DNA of 17,656 nucleotides, taken from assembly GCA_029555925.1 (NCBI GenBank), contig JAKPQU010000171.1, forward strand, positions 1 to 17,656, in the 5' to 3' direction. Each line of letters starts with the position of its first letter. The stretch's first letter is position 1. Below the pieces are notes generated by a model, which searched no databases, was not told the DNA's origin, and saw only the letters and a program-made list of their open reading frames with translations. A program made the translations under genes and the position numbers. Positions 1 through 7,864 of this stretch are shown here, in pieces. Origin of the DNA: Bacillota bacterium. GTDB lineage: Bacteria > Eremiobacterota > SpSt-956 > JAKJGF01.

Positions 1-139
1 CAAGAACAGACGAATGAGTAAAGATTATGAATATTTACCATCAAGTAGTGAAGCTTTTGTGTATATTTCGATGATAAGGCTTATGTTGAAACGCTTGGTT
101 ATACAAATGGCGTAATTAGGCTTTTCAGACACCCTCTAA
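1..139 (+). mobile_element. 3' end of an IS5-family insertion sequence
   Basis: The window opens inside an insertion sequence. The C-terminal end of its transposase is followed at once by GGCTTTTCAGACACCCTCT (119-137), which looks like the terminal inverted repeat of IS5-family elements (reading inward GAGGGTGTCTGAAAAG). The other end lies outside the window, so element length, target duplication and activity cannot be judged. It sits about 90 bases from the restriction-modification genes and may have helped bring them in; that link is inference. Confidence 0.7.
2..115 (+). CDS. IS5-family transposase, C-terminal 37 residues (partial)
   Basis: This is the tail of a DDE transposase cut by the window edge. 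The frame starting at base 2 reads NRRMSKDYEYLPSSSEAFVY and continues through ISMIRLMLKRL to a TAA stop at 113-115. The pattern RRxSKDYEYLxxSSEAxxYxxMIRLMLxRL is the familiar C-terminal helix of IS5-family (transposase 11 / DDE 4-like) enzymes, just after the last catalytic glutamate region. The catalytic DDE residues are upstream of the window. The last five residues (VIQMA) are not part of the conserved pattern. No disruption is visible in what can be read. Confidence 0.75.
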   Translation, partial: KNRRMSKDYEYLPSSSEAFVYISMIRLMLKRLVIQMA

Positions 140-205
140 TATTCTGCCATTAGTCTTAAAAAAGATAATTCAATGACATTGACATTTTTGTGTAGTTTCT
201 ATAAA

Positions 206-233
206 AGCTAACAGATGACTGCTTATAGCTTAC
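206..233. repeat. Four-unit AGCTRAN heptad array
   Basis: Four 7-base units in register: AGCTAAC, AGATGAC, TGCTTAT, AGCTTAC. This is the same class as the array at 12854-12881. The TAA stop of the restriction endonuclease gene (complement of 230-232) lies inside the last unit. The units are degenerate, so the register is suggestive and not perfect. Confidence 0.45.
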
Positions 234-1093
234 AATTTGTTTAAGAACTCAATTACCCCTGATTTTTGATGAAATACTGCTTCTATAAAATCATTATTGT
301 TATATCTAATTTCTACTTCATATTTTGTAAAATTTAATGAAGGATCATTTTGTTCTTGATACGTCTCTATAAAATTTATAGCTGTTTCGACTGAATATAA
401 ATCAAATGACTTACCGTAAAGAGGAAGTATCCTTATAAAAGATATCTGTCTGTCTAATTTATGTTCCAAAGCTTTAATAAATGCATTTATTTTATCTTTA
501 TTTATCTCTGTTAGTTTTTTACTTGCTCTTTGTTTTTCTTCTTCAGGCAGTTTCTCCCAGGCATTTATATAGTCTTTAAATTCTTTTTCTGTGGTATTTT
601 CTTCATATATTACATCTATACCAACATGTTTAAAAGCCTGAATTACTGTTTCATACTCAAAATAAATTATCTCAAACCCTAAAGATTTTAGCTGTTTCAA
701 TGCCCCTTCTGTGTAAATTCCAGCTAAGATAACACCTAAAAAAGGATTATCATTTTTATACTTTTCTTTTAGAGGTATTATGGCACCCTGAATTTCTTGA
801 GCTTTGTTTCTGGAGTGTTTTGTGTATCTTCTCCATGCTACTTCTATAAATGCAAAAGGTCTACCTACATGATCTTCACTTCCGTTTTTCTCTAAAACAA
901 AATCTAAGTCATGCTGATTTCCATATGTATCAGTCAGGGAAACCTTTTGCTTACTACCTCTAGCTTTTCTAGTTCCCTTTTTATCTAAATATAAATTATG
1001 TTTTAATGCAAACTCAGATAAAAAAGGTTCAACTGTATTTTCTAAGATCCAACCAACAATTTGCCCGAATTTATGAGATGTAGAATCTGCCAT
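230..1093 (-). CDS. Type II restriction endonuclease, PD-(D/E)xK-like
   Basis: A 287-residue protein, most likely the endonuclease partner of the upstream DNA methyltransferase. A candidate nuclease core is D64 (HDLDFVLEKN), then a strand ending in FIEVAW (E84) followed by RRYTKHSRNKAQEIQ. This gives the D-x19-E spacing of the PD-(D/E)xK fold, but the usual ExK lysine is alanine (E84-V-A86), and a lysine just downstream (K92 or K97) may substitute. The C-terminal half is charged and helical and is not recognised. An AAGGAG site at 1101-1106 overlaps the methyltransferase stop and sits 7 bases from the ATG. The 13-base gap implies one operon, methyltransferase first. The target sequence cannot be inferred. 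Confidence 0.65.
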   Translation of the reverse strand: MADSTSHKFGQIVGWILENTVEPFLSEFALKHNLYLDKKGTRKARGSKQKVSLTDTYGNQHDLDFVLEKNGSEDHVGRPFAFIEVAWRRYTKHSRNKAQEIQGAIIPLKEKYKNDNPFLGVILAGIYTEGALKQLKSLGFEIIYFEYETVIQAFKHVGIDVIYEENTTEKEFKDYINAWEKLPEEEKQRASKKLTEINKDKINAFIKALEHKLDRQISFIRILPLYGKSFDLYSVETAINFIETYQEQNDPSLNFTKYEVEIRYNNNDFIEAVFHQKSGVIEFLNKL

Positions 1094-1106
1094 AGTAAAA
1101 CTCCTT

Positions 1107-2408
1107 TTAACCGTTTACCCACAAATACCCCTCTTGTAATGGTACTTTGTGCTTTCTATTTTTCCATTTTATATTCCTATCTCTTGTTTTTTCAAATGTA
1201 TAACTTTTAAACCCTGCTGCTAATGCTAATTCTCCTAACCATTTTTCAACCGGAACATATATACCATATGGAGCTGAATCACCTACAACAAAACACACTA
1301 AAGAATTCTCTTTAGTTACCCTTCTCAGGGCAATCCAGACTTTTGCCATATCATAAAAATAAGAAGCAATCATAGTGTGATAATTTTTTTTCCCTCCATG
1401 ATGTTCTTTTTCTGCCTCTAAATTTTGACATACTGTGGTCATTTCATCTTTTATAATACTTAATACAGGGTTATCAATTATATCATAGGTTTTCTTAACA
1501 AGACTTGATACATGCTGAGTACAGGAGCGTACAAGGTAATTTCTAACTTTTTCCTGAAGATCTCCCCATCCTTCAATTTCACCTAAAAAACTTAATTCAA
1601 GCCTCGTTGCATCGGCATAATCATAATTATTTGCATAAGGAGGTGAAGTTATAACCAGATCGCCCCATTGGTCCGGTATGCAATTACAAGTTCTGGCATC
1701 ATTTTGAAATAGAATTACATCTTCAGGACTGGAATAAGTTAACTTTTGTAATATAGACAGATCTTTACTCATCATAAAAATCTGTTCTTTAAAAATTTCA
1801 AATGGATTAACTTCTTTTTCTTTAAATTTATTAGGAAATACATATTGCTGTGTAGTTTTAGCAGATAAAGATTTCCTTAAGACAGCTATTAGGGCTAAGA
1901 ATGTAAGATCAGATATAGCTGAATTATCTATATTATCATAATAGGTTTTTCTTAATGCATCCAGACGAGTGAGTGTTAAAGGTGAAAAGCACCTTTCTAT
2001 AAGTGAAGGGTACTTTGCCTCAGAGGATTTACATTGTTTTGCCTGTTCAAGTATAGAAAAGGCATAAGACTGAAAATCTTTTAAATTTACATCCCAGTGG
2101 AGTTTTGCTTTTGCTATTCTTGATACAAAAGGGTGTGCTTCAATTCCTATAGCTTTTACATTACAGAATTTACTTTCTAATAGAACTGTTCCTGAACCTG
2201 CAAAGGGTTCTATTATATTAGTTCTACTGTTAAGTTTTTCTTTTTGAATAATTTCTCTGACCCATAAAGCAGAGAAACCTGCTGTATATCTGTACCATTT
2301 ATGAACAGGTAATGATAAGTTATCAATAAATGTGCAGTCAGTATTCTTTTTTCCCTTATATATAATAGGTTCTCCAAATAAATCTAATTCTTCAATTAAT
2401 GTTAACAT
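1107..2408 (-). CDS. DNA amino-methyltransferase (N4-cytosine or N6-adenine) of a type II R-M system
   Basis: A 433-residue SAM-dependent DNA methyltransferase that protects host DNA from the partner endonuclease. Motif I is EPFAGSGT (residues 67-74), with an acidic residue closing the next strand (GIEAHP, E90). Motif IV is TSPPY at 254-258, followed by ANNYDYADATRLE. TSPPY is most often seen in N4-cytosine enzymes but also occurs in N6-adenine ones. Motif I precedes motif IV by about 180 residues, so this is not the usual beta-class order, and the long insert may carry target recognition. The C-terminal part (CFVVGDSAPYG) fits a late catalytic-domain strand. GAGGGG at 2415-2420 is the ribosome-binding site, 6 bases from the ATG. 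Confidence 0.85.
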   Translation of the reverse strand: MLTLIEELDLFGEPIIYKGKKNTDCTFIDNLSLPVHKWYRYTAGFSALWVREIIQKEKLNSRTNIIEPFAGSGTVLLESKFCNVKAIGIEAHPFVSRIAKAKLHWDVNLKDFQSYAFSILEQAKQCKSSEAKYPSLIERCFSPLTLTRLDALRKTYYDNIDNSAISDLTFLALIAVLRKSLSAKTTQQYVFPNKFKEKEVNPFEIFKEQIFMMSKDLSILQKLTYSSPEDVILFQNDARTCNCIPDQWGDLVITSPPYANNYDYADATRLELSFLGEIEGWGDLQEKVRNYLVRSCTQHVSSLVKKTYDIIDNPVLSIIKDEMTTVCQNLEAEKEHHGGKKNYHTMIASYFYDMAKVWIALRRVTKENSLVCFVVGDSAPYGIYVPVEKWLGELALAAGFKSYTFEKTRDRNIKWKNRKHKVPLQEGYLWVNG

Positions 2409-2410
2409 AT

Positions 2411-2455
2411 TTATCCCCTCAATATTTTATCCATAATACTTCTTTCTCTACTCAT
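2411..2455 (-). CDS. Possible 14-residue leader peptide upstream of the methyltransferase
   Basis: A short frame, MSRERSIMDKILRG, ends with TAA two bases before the methyltransferase ATG. It has an AGGA motif 8 bases upstream of its own ATG, and the methyltransferase ribosome-binding site lies inside its last codons, so coupled translation is plausible. It could control methyltransferase output or be chance. The pattern RSIMDKILRG vaguely resembles the start of Vsr-type endonucleases (RSRIM..I.GK), but it is far too short to claim a remnant. Confidence 0.25.
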   Translation of the reverse strand: MSRERSIMDKILRG

Positions 2456-2685
2456 ATTTATTATCCTGTAAAATAAAAATATGTTGAATTCTTGTATAAA
2501 TATGGATTTTTACATTTTCACATAGCTTTAGTTTGTACCATTTATATTACTCTATACTTATATAAAGTAACATTACAGTAACAAATTAAGAGAAATAAAT
2601 TTTTTCAGTTTGCTTTTCTTTGTTTTCACTCTTTCTCCAAATTTTCAGGTTTATTTAAAGCCTCTTCAAGGTTCCTTCTGTGTCT
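2456..2685 (-). promoter_or_regulatory. Intergenic gap between pyrG and the R-M operon; weak promoter candidate
   Basis: On the minus strand TTCAAC (2488-2483) and GATAAT (2465-2460) are separated by 17 bases and could be -35 and -10 boxes for the R-M operon. They would start transcription almost on the small leader ORF, so the two proposals compete. Nothing else is clear in this very AT-rich gap: no convincing hairpin with a U-tract follows pyrG, so readthrough from pyrG into the R-M genes is possible. Confidence 0.25.
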
Positions 2686-4323
2686 TTAATGCAAACATTT
2701 CTCTATAAAACTATTAAACAGAGGATGACCTTCCAGAGGCCGGCTTTTAAATTCGGGATGAAACTGAACTCCCACAAAAAATGGATGGACTTCTTCAGGC
2801 AGTTCAAGTATTTCCACAATATCCCCGTGAGGAGATGTACCTGAAAATACAAGGCCTCCTTCTTCAAGTATTTCTTTATAAGAAGAATTAAATTCATAAC
2901 GATGTCTGTGACGTTCTGATATATAACCACTTCCATAGGCTTTATGAACAACAGTTCCTTCTTTAAGGACACAATCCCACTGACCGAGTCTCATAGTACC
3001 ACCGTATTCTTTATTCAGAAGTTTTTTTGCCTGATCAGGCATTTCATGAATAAGAGGAATTGGAGTGTTGCTGTTAATCTCCGTCGTGTCTGCTTCAGCC
3101 ATACCGCAGACATTACGGGCAAATTCTATGGCAGCTAGCTGCATACCGTAGCAGAGTCCGAGATATGGTATATTATGTTCTCTTGCATATCTTATACCAT
3201 GATAGATTCCATCTATTTTTTTCTCTCCGAAACCTCCTGGAACAACTATACCTGAGAGAGCCTTTAAAATTTTCTCAGGTCCTTCTTTTTCTATTCTATC
3301 ACTGTCTATCCATTTTAATACAGGTTTACAGTTATGATACCAGCAGGCATGTTTCAGAGCTTCTATAACAGATATATATACATCACTCAGAAGATAGCCT
3401 CCTCCTACATCGAAATATTTGCCTATAAGTCCTATGTTTAATTCTCTCTCTGCAGAGCTTATTTTATTGAACAGTTCCGTCCATCTGGTAATATTTACGC
3501 TTGTGAAAGGGCTTAATTTTAATTTATAAAGGACTTTTTCCGCAAATCTCTGTTCTTCAAATAAGAGGGGTATTTCGTAAATACTGCTCACATTGGGATT
3601 TGCTATGACATCTTCAAAGGTTACATTGCAGTAAAGAGCTATTTTCTTTTTTCTTCCTTCATCAAGTGTTCTGGCACCTTCATATCTTCCCACTACAAAA
3701 TCAGGTCTTATGCCTCTTTCATTCAGCAGACGGACTGACTGCTGTATGGGCTTTGTTTTCATTTCTCCCAGGTATTTAGGAACAGGCAGGTAGGCAACAT
3801 GAATATGGAGAACATCATCGGGATATTCCAGTTTTAAGAGCCTGCATGCTTCAAAAAATATATCATTTTGATATTCTCCTACGGTTCCTCCCATTTCTGC
3901 AATAACAACATCTGCTTTCTGTTCTTCCCCGAGAGATTTCAGACGATTTATTACCTCATCAGTTACATGGGGTATTACCTCTACTGTTTTTCCTCCGTAG
4001 TAAAATGCCCTTTCTTTATCTATAACACTCTTATAGACCTGGCCTGTAGTCATATAATTATTCCTGGAAAGGCTTTTACCCAGAAATCTTTCATAATTTC
4101 CAATATCCTGATCTGTTTCCAGTCCGTCATCAGTAACAAAAACCTCTCCATGCTCTTTCGGATTGAGTATTCCTGCATCTATATTAAGATACATATCTAT
4201 CTTCACAGGTGACACAGAGTATCCTCTTGCTTCGATGGTATTTGCAAGAGATGCCACAGTAACTCCTTTTCCCAGGCCGGAGATGACACCACCGGAGACA
4301 AAAATATATTTCAAGTTTGACAT
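2686..4323 (-). CDS. pyrG: CTP synthase (glutamine-hydrolysing)
   Basis: A 545-residue enzyme that converts UTP to CTP with ATP and glutamine, the last step of de novo pyrimidine nucleotide synthesis. The N-terminal amidoligase domain (about 1-265) opens with the P-loop GGVISGLGKG (11-20). The class I glutamine amidotransferase domain carries the nucleophile in LGLCYG (C391) and the His-Glu pair in FHPEF (H522, E524). The metal/UTP region is a variant: KIDMYLNIDAGILNPKEHGE replaces the common KIDPYxNxDPGTMsPxxHGE, and GRYEGARTLDEGRKKKIA replaces the usual CRS segment. This form is reminiscent of candidate-phylum enzymes (from memory). The start is the ATG at 4323, with AGAGGAG at 4331-4337. 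The frame stays open 47 codons further upstream, but only through repeat DNA. Confidence 0.97.
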   Translation of the reverse strand: MSNLKYIFVSGGVISGLGKGVTVASLANTIEARGYSVSPVKIDMYLNIDAGILNPKEHGEVFVTDDGLETDQDIGNYERFLGKSLSRNNYMTTGQVYKSVIDKERAFYYGGKTVEVIPHVTDEVINRLKSLGEEQKADVVIAEMGGTVGEYQNDIFFEACRLLKLEYPDDVLHIHVAYLPVPKYLGEMKTKPIQQSVRLLNERGIRPDFVVGRYEGARTLDEGRKKKIALYCNVTFEDVIANPNVSSIYEIPLLFEEQRFAEKVLYKLKLSPFTSVNITRWTELFNKISSAERELNIGLIGKYFDVGGGYLLSDVYISVIEALKHACWYHNCKPVLKWIDSDRIEKEGPEKILKALSGIVVPGGFGEKKIDGIYHGIRYAREHNIPYLGLCYGMQLAAIEFARNVCGMAEADTTEINSNTPIPLIHEMPDQAKKLLNKEYGGTMRLGQWDCVLKEGTVVHKAYGSGYISERHRHRYEFNSSYKEILEEGGLVFSGTSPHGDIVEILELPEEVHPFFVGVQFHPEFKSRPLEGHPLFNSFIEKCLH

Positions 4324-4345
4324 AATAATTCTCCTCTGTAAAATC

Positions 4346-4420
4346 GTAATGCGTGATGCGGGATGCGTGACGCGGGAATGATCGGGATCGTGACGCGTAA
4401 CGCGTGACGCGTGACGCGGA
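4346..4420 (+). repeat. GTRANNN heptad array in the pyrG leader
   Basis: Units in register from 4346: GTAATGC, GTGATGC, GGGATGC, GTGACGC, GGGAATG; then a 9-base break and, from 4390, GTGACGC, GTAACGC, GTGACGC, GTGACGC. All units face the same way, so unlike most copies in this window it does not form two inverted arms. It lies between the likely pyrG promoter region and the pyrG ribosome-binding site, so it should be transcribed as leader RNA. Read on the minus strand the units lack stop triplets, which explains the false N-terminal extension of pyrG. Confidence 0.9.
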
Positions 4421-4470
4421 GACTTTAAATCATACCTGTTTATTATTTCTGCAGGAAAAAGCATTTTCCT

Positions 4471-4481
4471 ATATAATTATA
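4471..4481. promoter_or_regulatory. Candidate overlapping divergent -10 boxes
   Basis: TATAAT occurs on the plus strand at 4472-4477 and on the minus strand at 4481-4476, within one small palindromic patch between the divergent pyrG and esterase genes. Neither has a convincing -35 hexamer at 16-18 bases. In such AT-rich DNA this may be chance. Confidence 0.25.
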
Positions 4482-4496
4482 GATAATTCTTATTCG

Positions 4497-4583
4497 GTGA
4501 AGCGTGAGTTGTGAGTCGTGTAGAGGAAGTAGGGGCCTTTTATTAACGCCCGGGTGAAATACGCGTCACGCATCACGCTTCAC
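4497..4583. repeat. Two-armed heptad palindrome upstream of the esterase
   Basis: The left arm is GTGAAGC, GTGAGTT, GTGAGTC, GTGTAGA (4497-4524). The right arm is GCGTCAC, GCATCAC, GCTTCAC (4563-4583), the inverse complement of GTGAAGC-GTGATGC-GTGACGC. The outer 11 bases (GTGAAGCGTGA) pair perfectly and the inner units pair imperfectly. A central spacer of about 38 bases separates the arms. The right arm ends 10 bases before the GGAG of the esterase gene, so it probably lies in that leader. Confidence 0.88.
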
Positions 4584-4606
4584 GAAACAGACTGGAGAAA
4601 TTTTTT

Positions 4607-5950
4607 ATGAAAGTAAAATTTCAATATCATAATAACGGAAATTCTTCCGTAAAACAGGTTCATCTTGCCGGATCTTTTAACAACTGGGATAAAAAGAGTC
4701 ACCCGATGAAATATAATAAAAAAAAATCTCAGTGGGAACTTTCTCTGGATCTTCCACAGGGAAACTATGGTTATAAATTTCTTTTAAACGGTGAAGACTG
4801 GATTCATGACCCGGAAGGGGAAAGATTTATTCAAAATGACGTGGGAACCCTGGACAGTATAAAATCCGTAAAGATGCCACGAAAAGAGCATGGGAAATTC
4901 AGCCCTGTTCATCCATGTCTTGATGATGTAATTACCATTTATTCCACAAAAAAAGCCGCTCTCCTGTGGAGAATAAACGGATGGAACTCATTTCCTCAGA
5001 ATTTTCAGTATAAGTCACCTATGGAAAAAGATGGAAAATTATATAAAGCAACAGTGGGGCCCTTTGATAAAAATTTAATCCCTGATGTTATAACCTACGG
5101 ATTTCGTTTTGAAAACGGCAGATTCGATAACAACGAAGAAAAAGGTTACTGGATTCCGGTAGATCTCAGGTTAAAAGGACAGACCTACGATCTCACGCTG
5201 AAAAGTAAAGCTCTGAAAAGGGAAGCTCCTTTCAGAATATACCTGCCTGCCGGTTATTTCGAAACAGACAGAAGATATCCGCTCATGTTACTGCTTCATG
5301 GTTACGGAGGTACCTGTAAATCAGACTGGACACAGCAGAATATCATCAAGAAAATGGCAGATCTTTACGGTATTGTCCTTCTGTGGCCAGACGGGAATCT
5401 CCTCCTTGACGGCAGAATGGTTCCTGCATGGTATATTAATTCTCCACGACATAAAGATATGCAGATGGAAGATTATATAATCGGAGAGCTTATACCTTAT
5501 GTAGAAGCTCATTACAGGGTGAGGAATGACAGGAAAAGCAGAGGCATTGCAGGTATCTCTATGGGAGGCTTCGGTTCCTTTTATCTTGCTACGAAATATA
5601 ATGATTATTTCAGCGTGGCATGCAGCATGTCTGCCATATACAATATCCATATGTTTAAAACAACGGGCGATATTAAAAACCTTGTAGGAAGAGGCAACTG
5701 GAAAGGCAGAAATTTCAATGTAAACAAACTGATAAAAAAATCTAAAGAAACCGACTATTATTTCATTATAGGAACAGAAGAAGGAGGAGCAATAGAGGAA
5801 AATATAAAATTAAAACTCATTATGGACAGGGAAAAAATCAACCATTATTTCCAGATATATCCCGGGAATCACACAAATAATTTCTGGAGAATGCATATAC
5901 AGGAAATGATGGAATATGCAGTGGCAAGACTAGTAAAGGATAGACAATGA
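4607..5950 (+). CDS. Esterase (EstD/feruloyl-esterase-like alpha/beta hydrolase) with N-terminal CBM48-type domain
   Basis: A 447-residue cytoplasmic protein with no signal peptide. Residues 1-88 form a CBM48/AMPK-type glycogen-binding domain (VHLAGSFNNWD near 18-28, then GNYGYKFLLNGEDWIHDPE). Residues about 103-200 look like a second beta-rich carbohydrate module (LLWRINGWNSFP). Residues 205-447 are an alpha/beta hydrolase of the esterase D/acetyl-xylan/feruloyl esterase type, with HGYGG at 231-235 (oxyanion region), nucleophile Ser318 in GISMGG, and His422 in PGNHTNNFW. The acid residue is unclear: the usual GTED segment reads GTEEGG (389-394). The likely substrate is an esterified glucan or storage polysaccharide. 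GGAG at 4594-4597 serves the ATG. It is the first gene of a three-gene operon. Confidence 0.85.
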   Translation: MKVKFQYHNNGNSSVKQVHLAGSFNNWDKKSHPMKYNKKKSQWELSLDLPQGNYGYKFLLNGEDWIHDPEGERFIQNDVGTLDSIKSVKMPRKEHGKFSPVHPCLDDVITIYSTKKAALLWRINGWNSFPQNFQYKSPMEKDGKLYKATVGPFDKNLIPDVITYGFRFENGRFDNNEEKGYWIPVDLRLKGQTYDLTLKSKALKREAPFRIYLPAGYFETDRRYPLMLLLHGYGGTCKSDWTQQNIIKKMADLYGIVLLWPDGNLLLDGRMVPAWYINSPRHKDMQMEDYIIGELIPYVEAHYRVRNDRKSRGIAGISMGGFGSFYLATKYNDYFSVACSMSAIYNIHMFKTTGDIKNLVGRGNWKGRNFNVNKLIKKSKETDYYFIIGTEEGGAIEENIKLKLIMDREKINHYFQIYPGNHTNNFWRMHIQEMMEYAVARLVKDRQ

Positions 5951-6981
5951 AATTTTTAGAAAAGGTTCTTAAGATAACCCTTTATTTCTATATATCTACA
6001 GTTTTACTGTTTATCCTTCTTTGCTGGATGGCTCACCTGGAGCTATTTTCTCCTTCATCTATATGTTTCGGACTTGACTGTTTTCAGGCTCCATGGCTTT
6101 TAATCTTTATAATTCCTGCCCTGTGTGCCTGCCTTATTCTGAAAAACAAAAAATTGTCGATTGTAATTTTCACCGTATATATAATCTTTTTCTTATTCTA
6201 TGGAGATATTTCCATTCCAGGACATCATACGGCAGGCAAAGACAGTAGAAAAATTTCAGTCCTCGCTCTGAATGTTCAATATTATCACAGGGGAACAGAT
6301 ACAGTCATAAAAAAAATTAAAGAGATCAATGCAGATGTAACTCTTTTATCAGAAAATGTGCTTAAAGAGGAAGAACTTAAATATGTGACAGATGAATTAA
6401 AACCATGGTATTTTTTCGCAGGGAAACCGGAAGAAACAGCAGTCATTTCAAAATATCCTTTCATAGATTGTAAAGAAGTGGAATTCCCGAGTTTTCAGGC
6501 ATCACTCTGGGGGGGGAATACAGTGGAAAGCATAAAAAATAATCCCCACAGGAGTTTTGTTCATGGTGTAATAAAACTGCATGGTAAACGTCTGAATATC
6601 ATATCTGTCCGTTTTATTGCAGGAAGAGCAGCAGACAGCAGCACAGTGGAACAGATTAAATGGGGTCAATATATCCTCAAAACCCAGATGGAAGAAGTAA
6701 AATTTTTCAGAGAATATATCTCGAAAATTGACGGTCCGGTTATCTTCGGAGGTGATCTCAATGCCCCTCCGGGATCTAAATTAATAAAGGAATTAAACAG
6801 ATTTGCCATAGACAGTTATATGGCCAATAATCTTTACGGAAAGGCTACTTTCAACACGGAATTTCCTTTTCTCAGACTGGATTACATATTCTGTATAAAT
6901 CTCCTTCCTGTAAAATCCAATGTATTAAATGATATAGTATCCGATCATTTTCCTATTTACTCTGAATTTATGTTTGAATAA
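5947..6981 (+). CDS. Membrane-anchored endonuclease/exonuclease/phosphatase (EEP) family protein
   Basis: A 344-residue protein. Three hydrophobic segments (about 9-29, 48-66, 70-88) place the N-terminus in the membrane. Residues 100-344 are an EEP-fold metal hydrolase: LALNVQY (106-112), metal-binding Glu in TLLSEN (E136; the usual Q before it is S), GGDLNAPP (268-275), LDYIF (311-315) and the catalytic His in SDHFP (H334). This layout matches YafD-like proteins, whose substrates are mostly unknown; members of the fold cut DNA, RNA, phosphoinositides or sphingomyelin. The start overlaps the esterase stop as ATGA, so translation is coupled. A run of seven G at 6510-6516 is in frame but could slip. 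Confidence 0.88.
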   Translation: MKFLEKVLKITLYFYISTVLLFILLCWMAHLELFSPSSICFGLDCFQAPWLLIFIIPALCACLILKNKKLSIVIFTVYIIFFLFYGDISIPGHHTAGKDSRKISVLALNVQYYHRGTDTVIKKIKEINADVTLLSENVLKEEELKYVTDELKPWYFFAGKPEETAVISKYPFIDCKEVEFPSFQASLWGGNTVESIKNNPHRSFVHGVIKLHGKRLNIISVRFIAGRAADSSTVEQIKWGQYILKTQMEEVKFFREYISKIDGPVIFGGDLNAPPGSKLIKELNRFAIDSYMANNLYGKATFNTEFPFLRLDYIFCINLLPVKSNVLNDIVSDHFPIYSEFMFE

Positions 6982-6985
6982 TCCT

Positions 6986-7864
6986 ATGAAACTGAAAACA
7001 GGTATTTTTTCATCCAATGAGATTTATGCAGAAGCTCTTATTGATGTTATCAATGAAAAATCTGATGTAATAAGAGCAGAATTTATAGTTCTTTCACCGC
7101 CGTATATTGACGAAATATGTCATTATAAAGTTATAGTGGATCGTATATCCCATATGGTAAAATTTATAAGAAGCTATTTAAAGCATGCCTCATTAACAGG
7201 TACTTATATAATAAACAATCCTTTTCTGTTTTCTTATGATGACAAATTCTACGGCATTACTCAGGCAAAAAATCTGGGAATTTCCATACCGAGAACAGTT
7301 CTGCTACCCTGTAAAATACCGGCTCATGACCTTCTCCCCGGAGATTTACACAACCTGTCCTATCCTGTTGACTGGCAGGGATTATGTGATTATACAGGTT
7401 TCCCCGCCATATTAAAACCTGTTGACGGACACGGCTGGCAGAATATATATAAAGTAAATAATATAGATGAACTGCTTTATTATTATAACCTTACAGGTGA
7501 CATACTCATGATACTTCAGGAATTTATAGATTTTGAAGATTATATCAGAGTCTTTGTTATAGGGAAAAAACATGTTTTACCTGTCAGATATGATCCACTT
7601 AAAAGAAATTATGTTGTTCTGCCTGAACCTGTAAGAGGCGAACTGAGGGATAAAATAACAGAAGATTCTATCAATATAAATAAAGCTCTAGGTTATGATA
7701 TGAACACAGTGGAATTTGCCATTAAAGACGGCATTCCCTATGCTATAGATTTTATGAACCCTGTCCCCGACTGTAATCCTTCCTCCATAAAAGAAGAACA
7801 TTTTACATGGGTTGTAGATAAAATGGCTGATTTTATCATAGAATATATTGAGTCTGTGTCTTAG
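6986..7864 (+). CDS. ATP-grasp (RimK/glutathione synthetase-like) ligase, unknown substrate
   Basis: A 292-residue protein. The pre-ATP-grasp region covers about 1-100. The ATP-grasp domain has the nucleotide-binding lysine in ILKPVDGHGW (K144), the linker strand LMILQEFIDFEDYIRVFVIG (174-193), and the metal-binding end VEFAIKDGIPYAIDFMNPVPD (242-262), where E243, D255 and N258 are the expected Mg-ATP ligands. Such enzymes join a carboxylate to an amine or thiol through an acyl phosphate. The substrate cannot be named. The ATG at 6986 lies 4 bases after the upstream stop with no clear Shine-Dalgarno site, suggesting coupling; a TTG at 6974 is an alternative start. The last base of its TAG stop is also the first base of the repeat element that follows. 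Confidence 0.85.
   Translation: MKLKTGIFSSNEIYAEALIDVINEKSDVIRAEFIVLSPPYIDEICHYKVIVDRISHMVKFIRSYLKHASLTGTYIINNPFLFSYDDKFYGITQAKNLGISIPRTVLLPCKIPAHDLLPGDLHNLSYPVDWQGLCDYTGFPAILKPVDGHGWQNIYKVNNIDELLYYYNLTGDILMILQEFIDFEDYIRVFVIGKKHVLPVRYDPLKRNYVVLPEPVRGELRDKITEDSININKALGYDMNTVEFAIKDGIPYAIDFMNPVPDCNPSSIKEEHFTWVVDKMADFIIEYIESVS

Noticed and set aside
2703..4381. Open frames overlapping pyrG on both strands
   Set aside because: They are shadows of a certain gene, with no domain similarity or ribosome-binding sites.
4324..4464. 47-codon N-terminal extension of CTP synthase
   Set aside because: It reads through the heptad array (RHASRVTRHDPDHSRVTHPASR) and lacks family similarity; a strong ribosome-binding site marks the ATG at 4323.
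6974..6985. TTG start at 6974 for the ATP-grasp gene
   Set aside because: No ribosome-binding site precedes it; the ATG at 6986 follows the upstream stop closely. It cannot be fully excluded.
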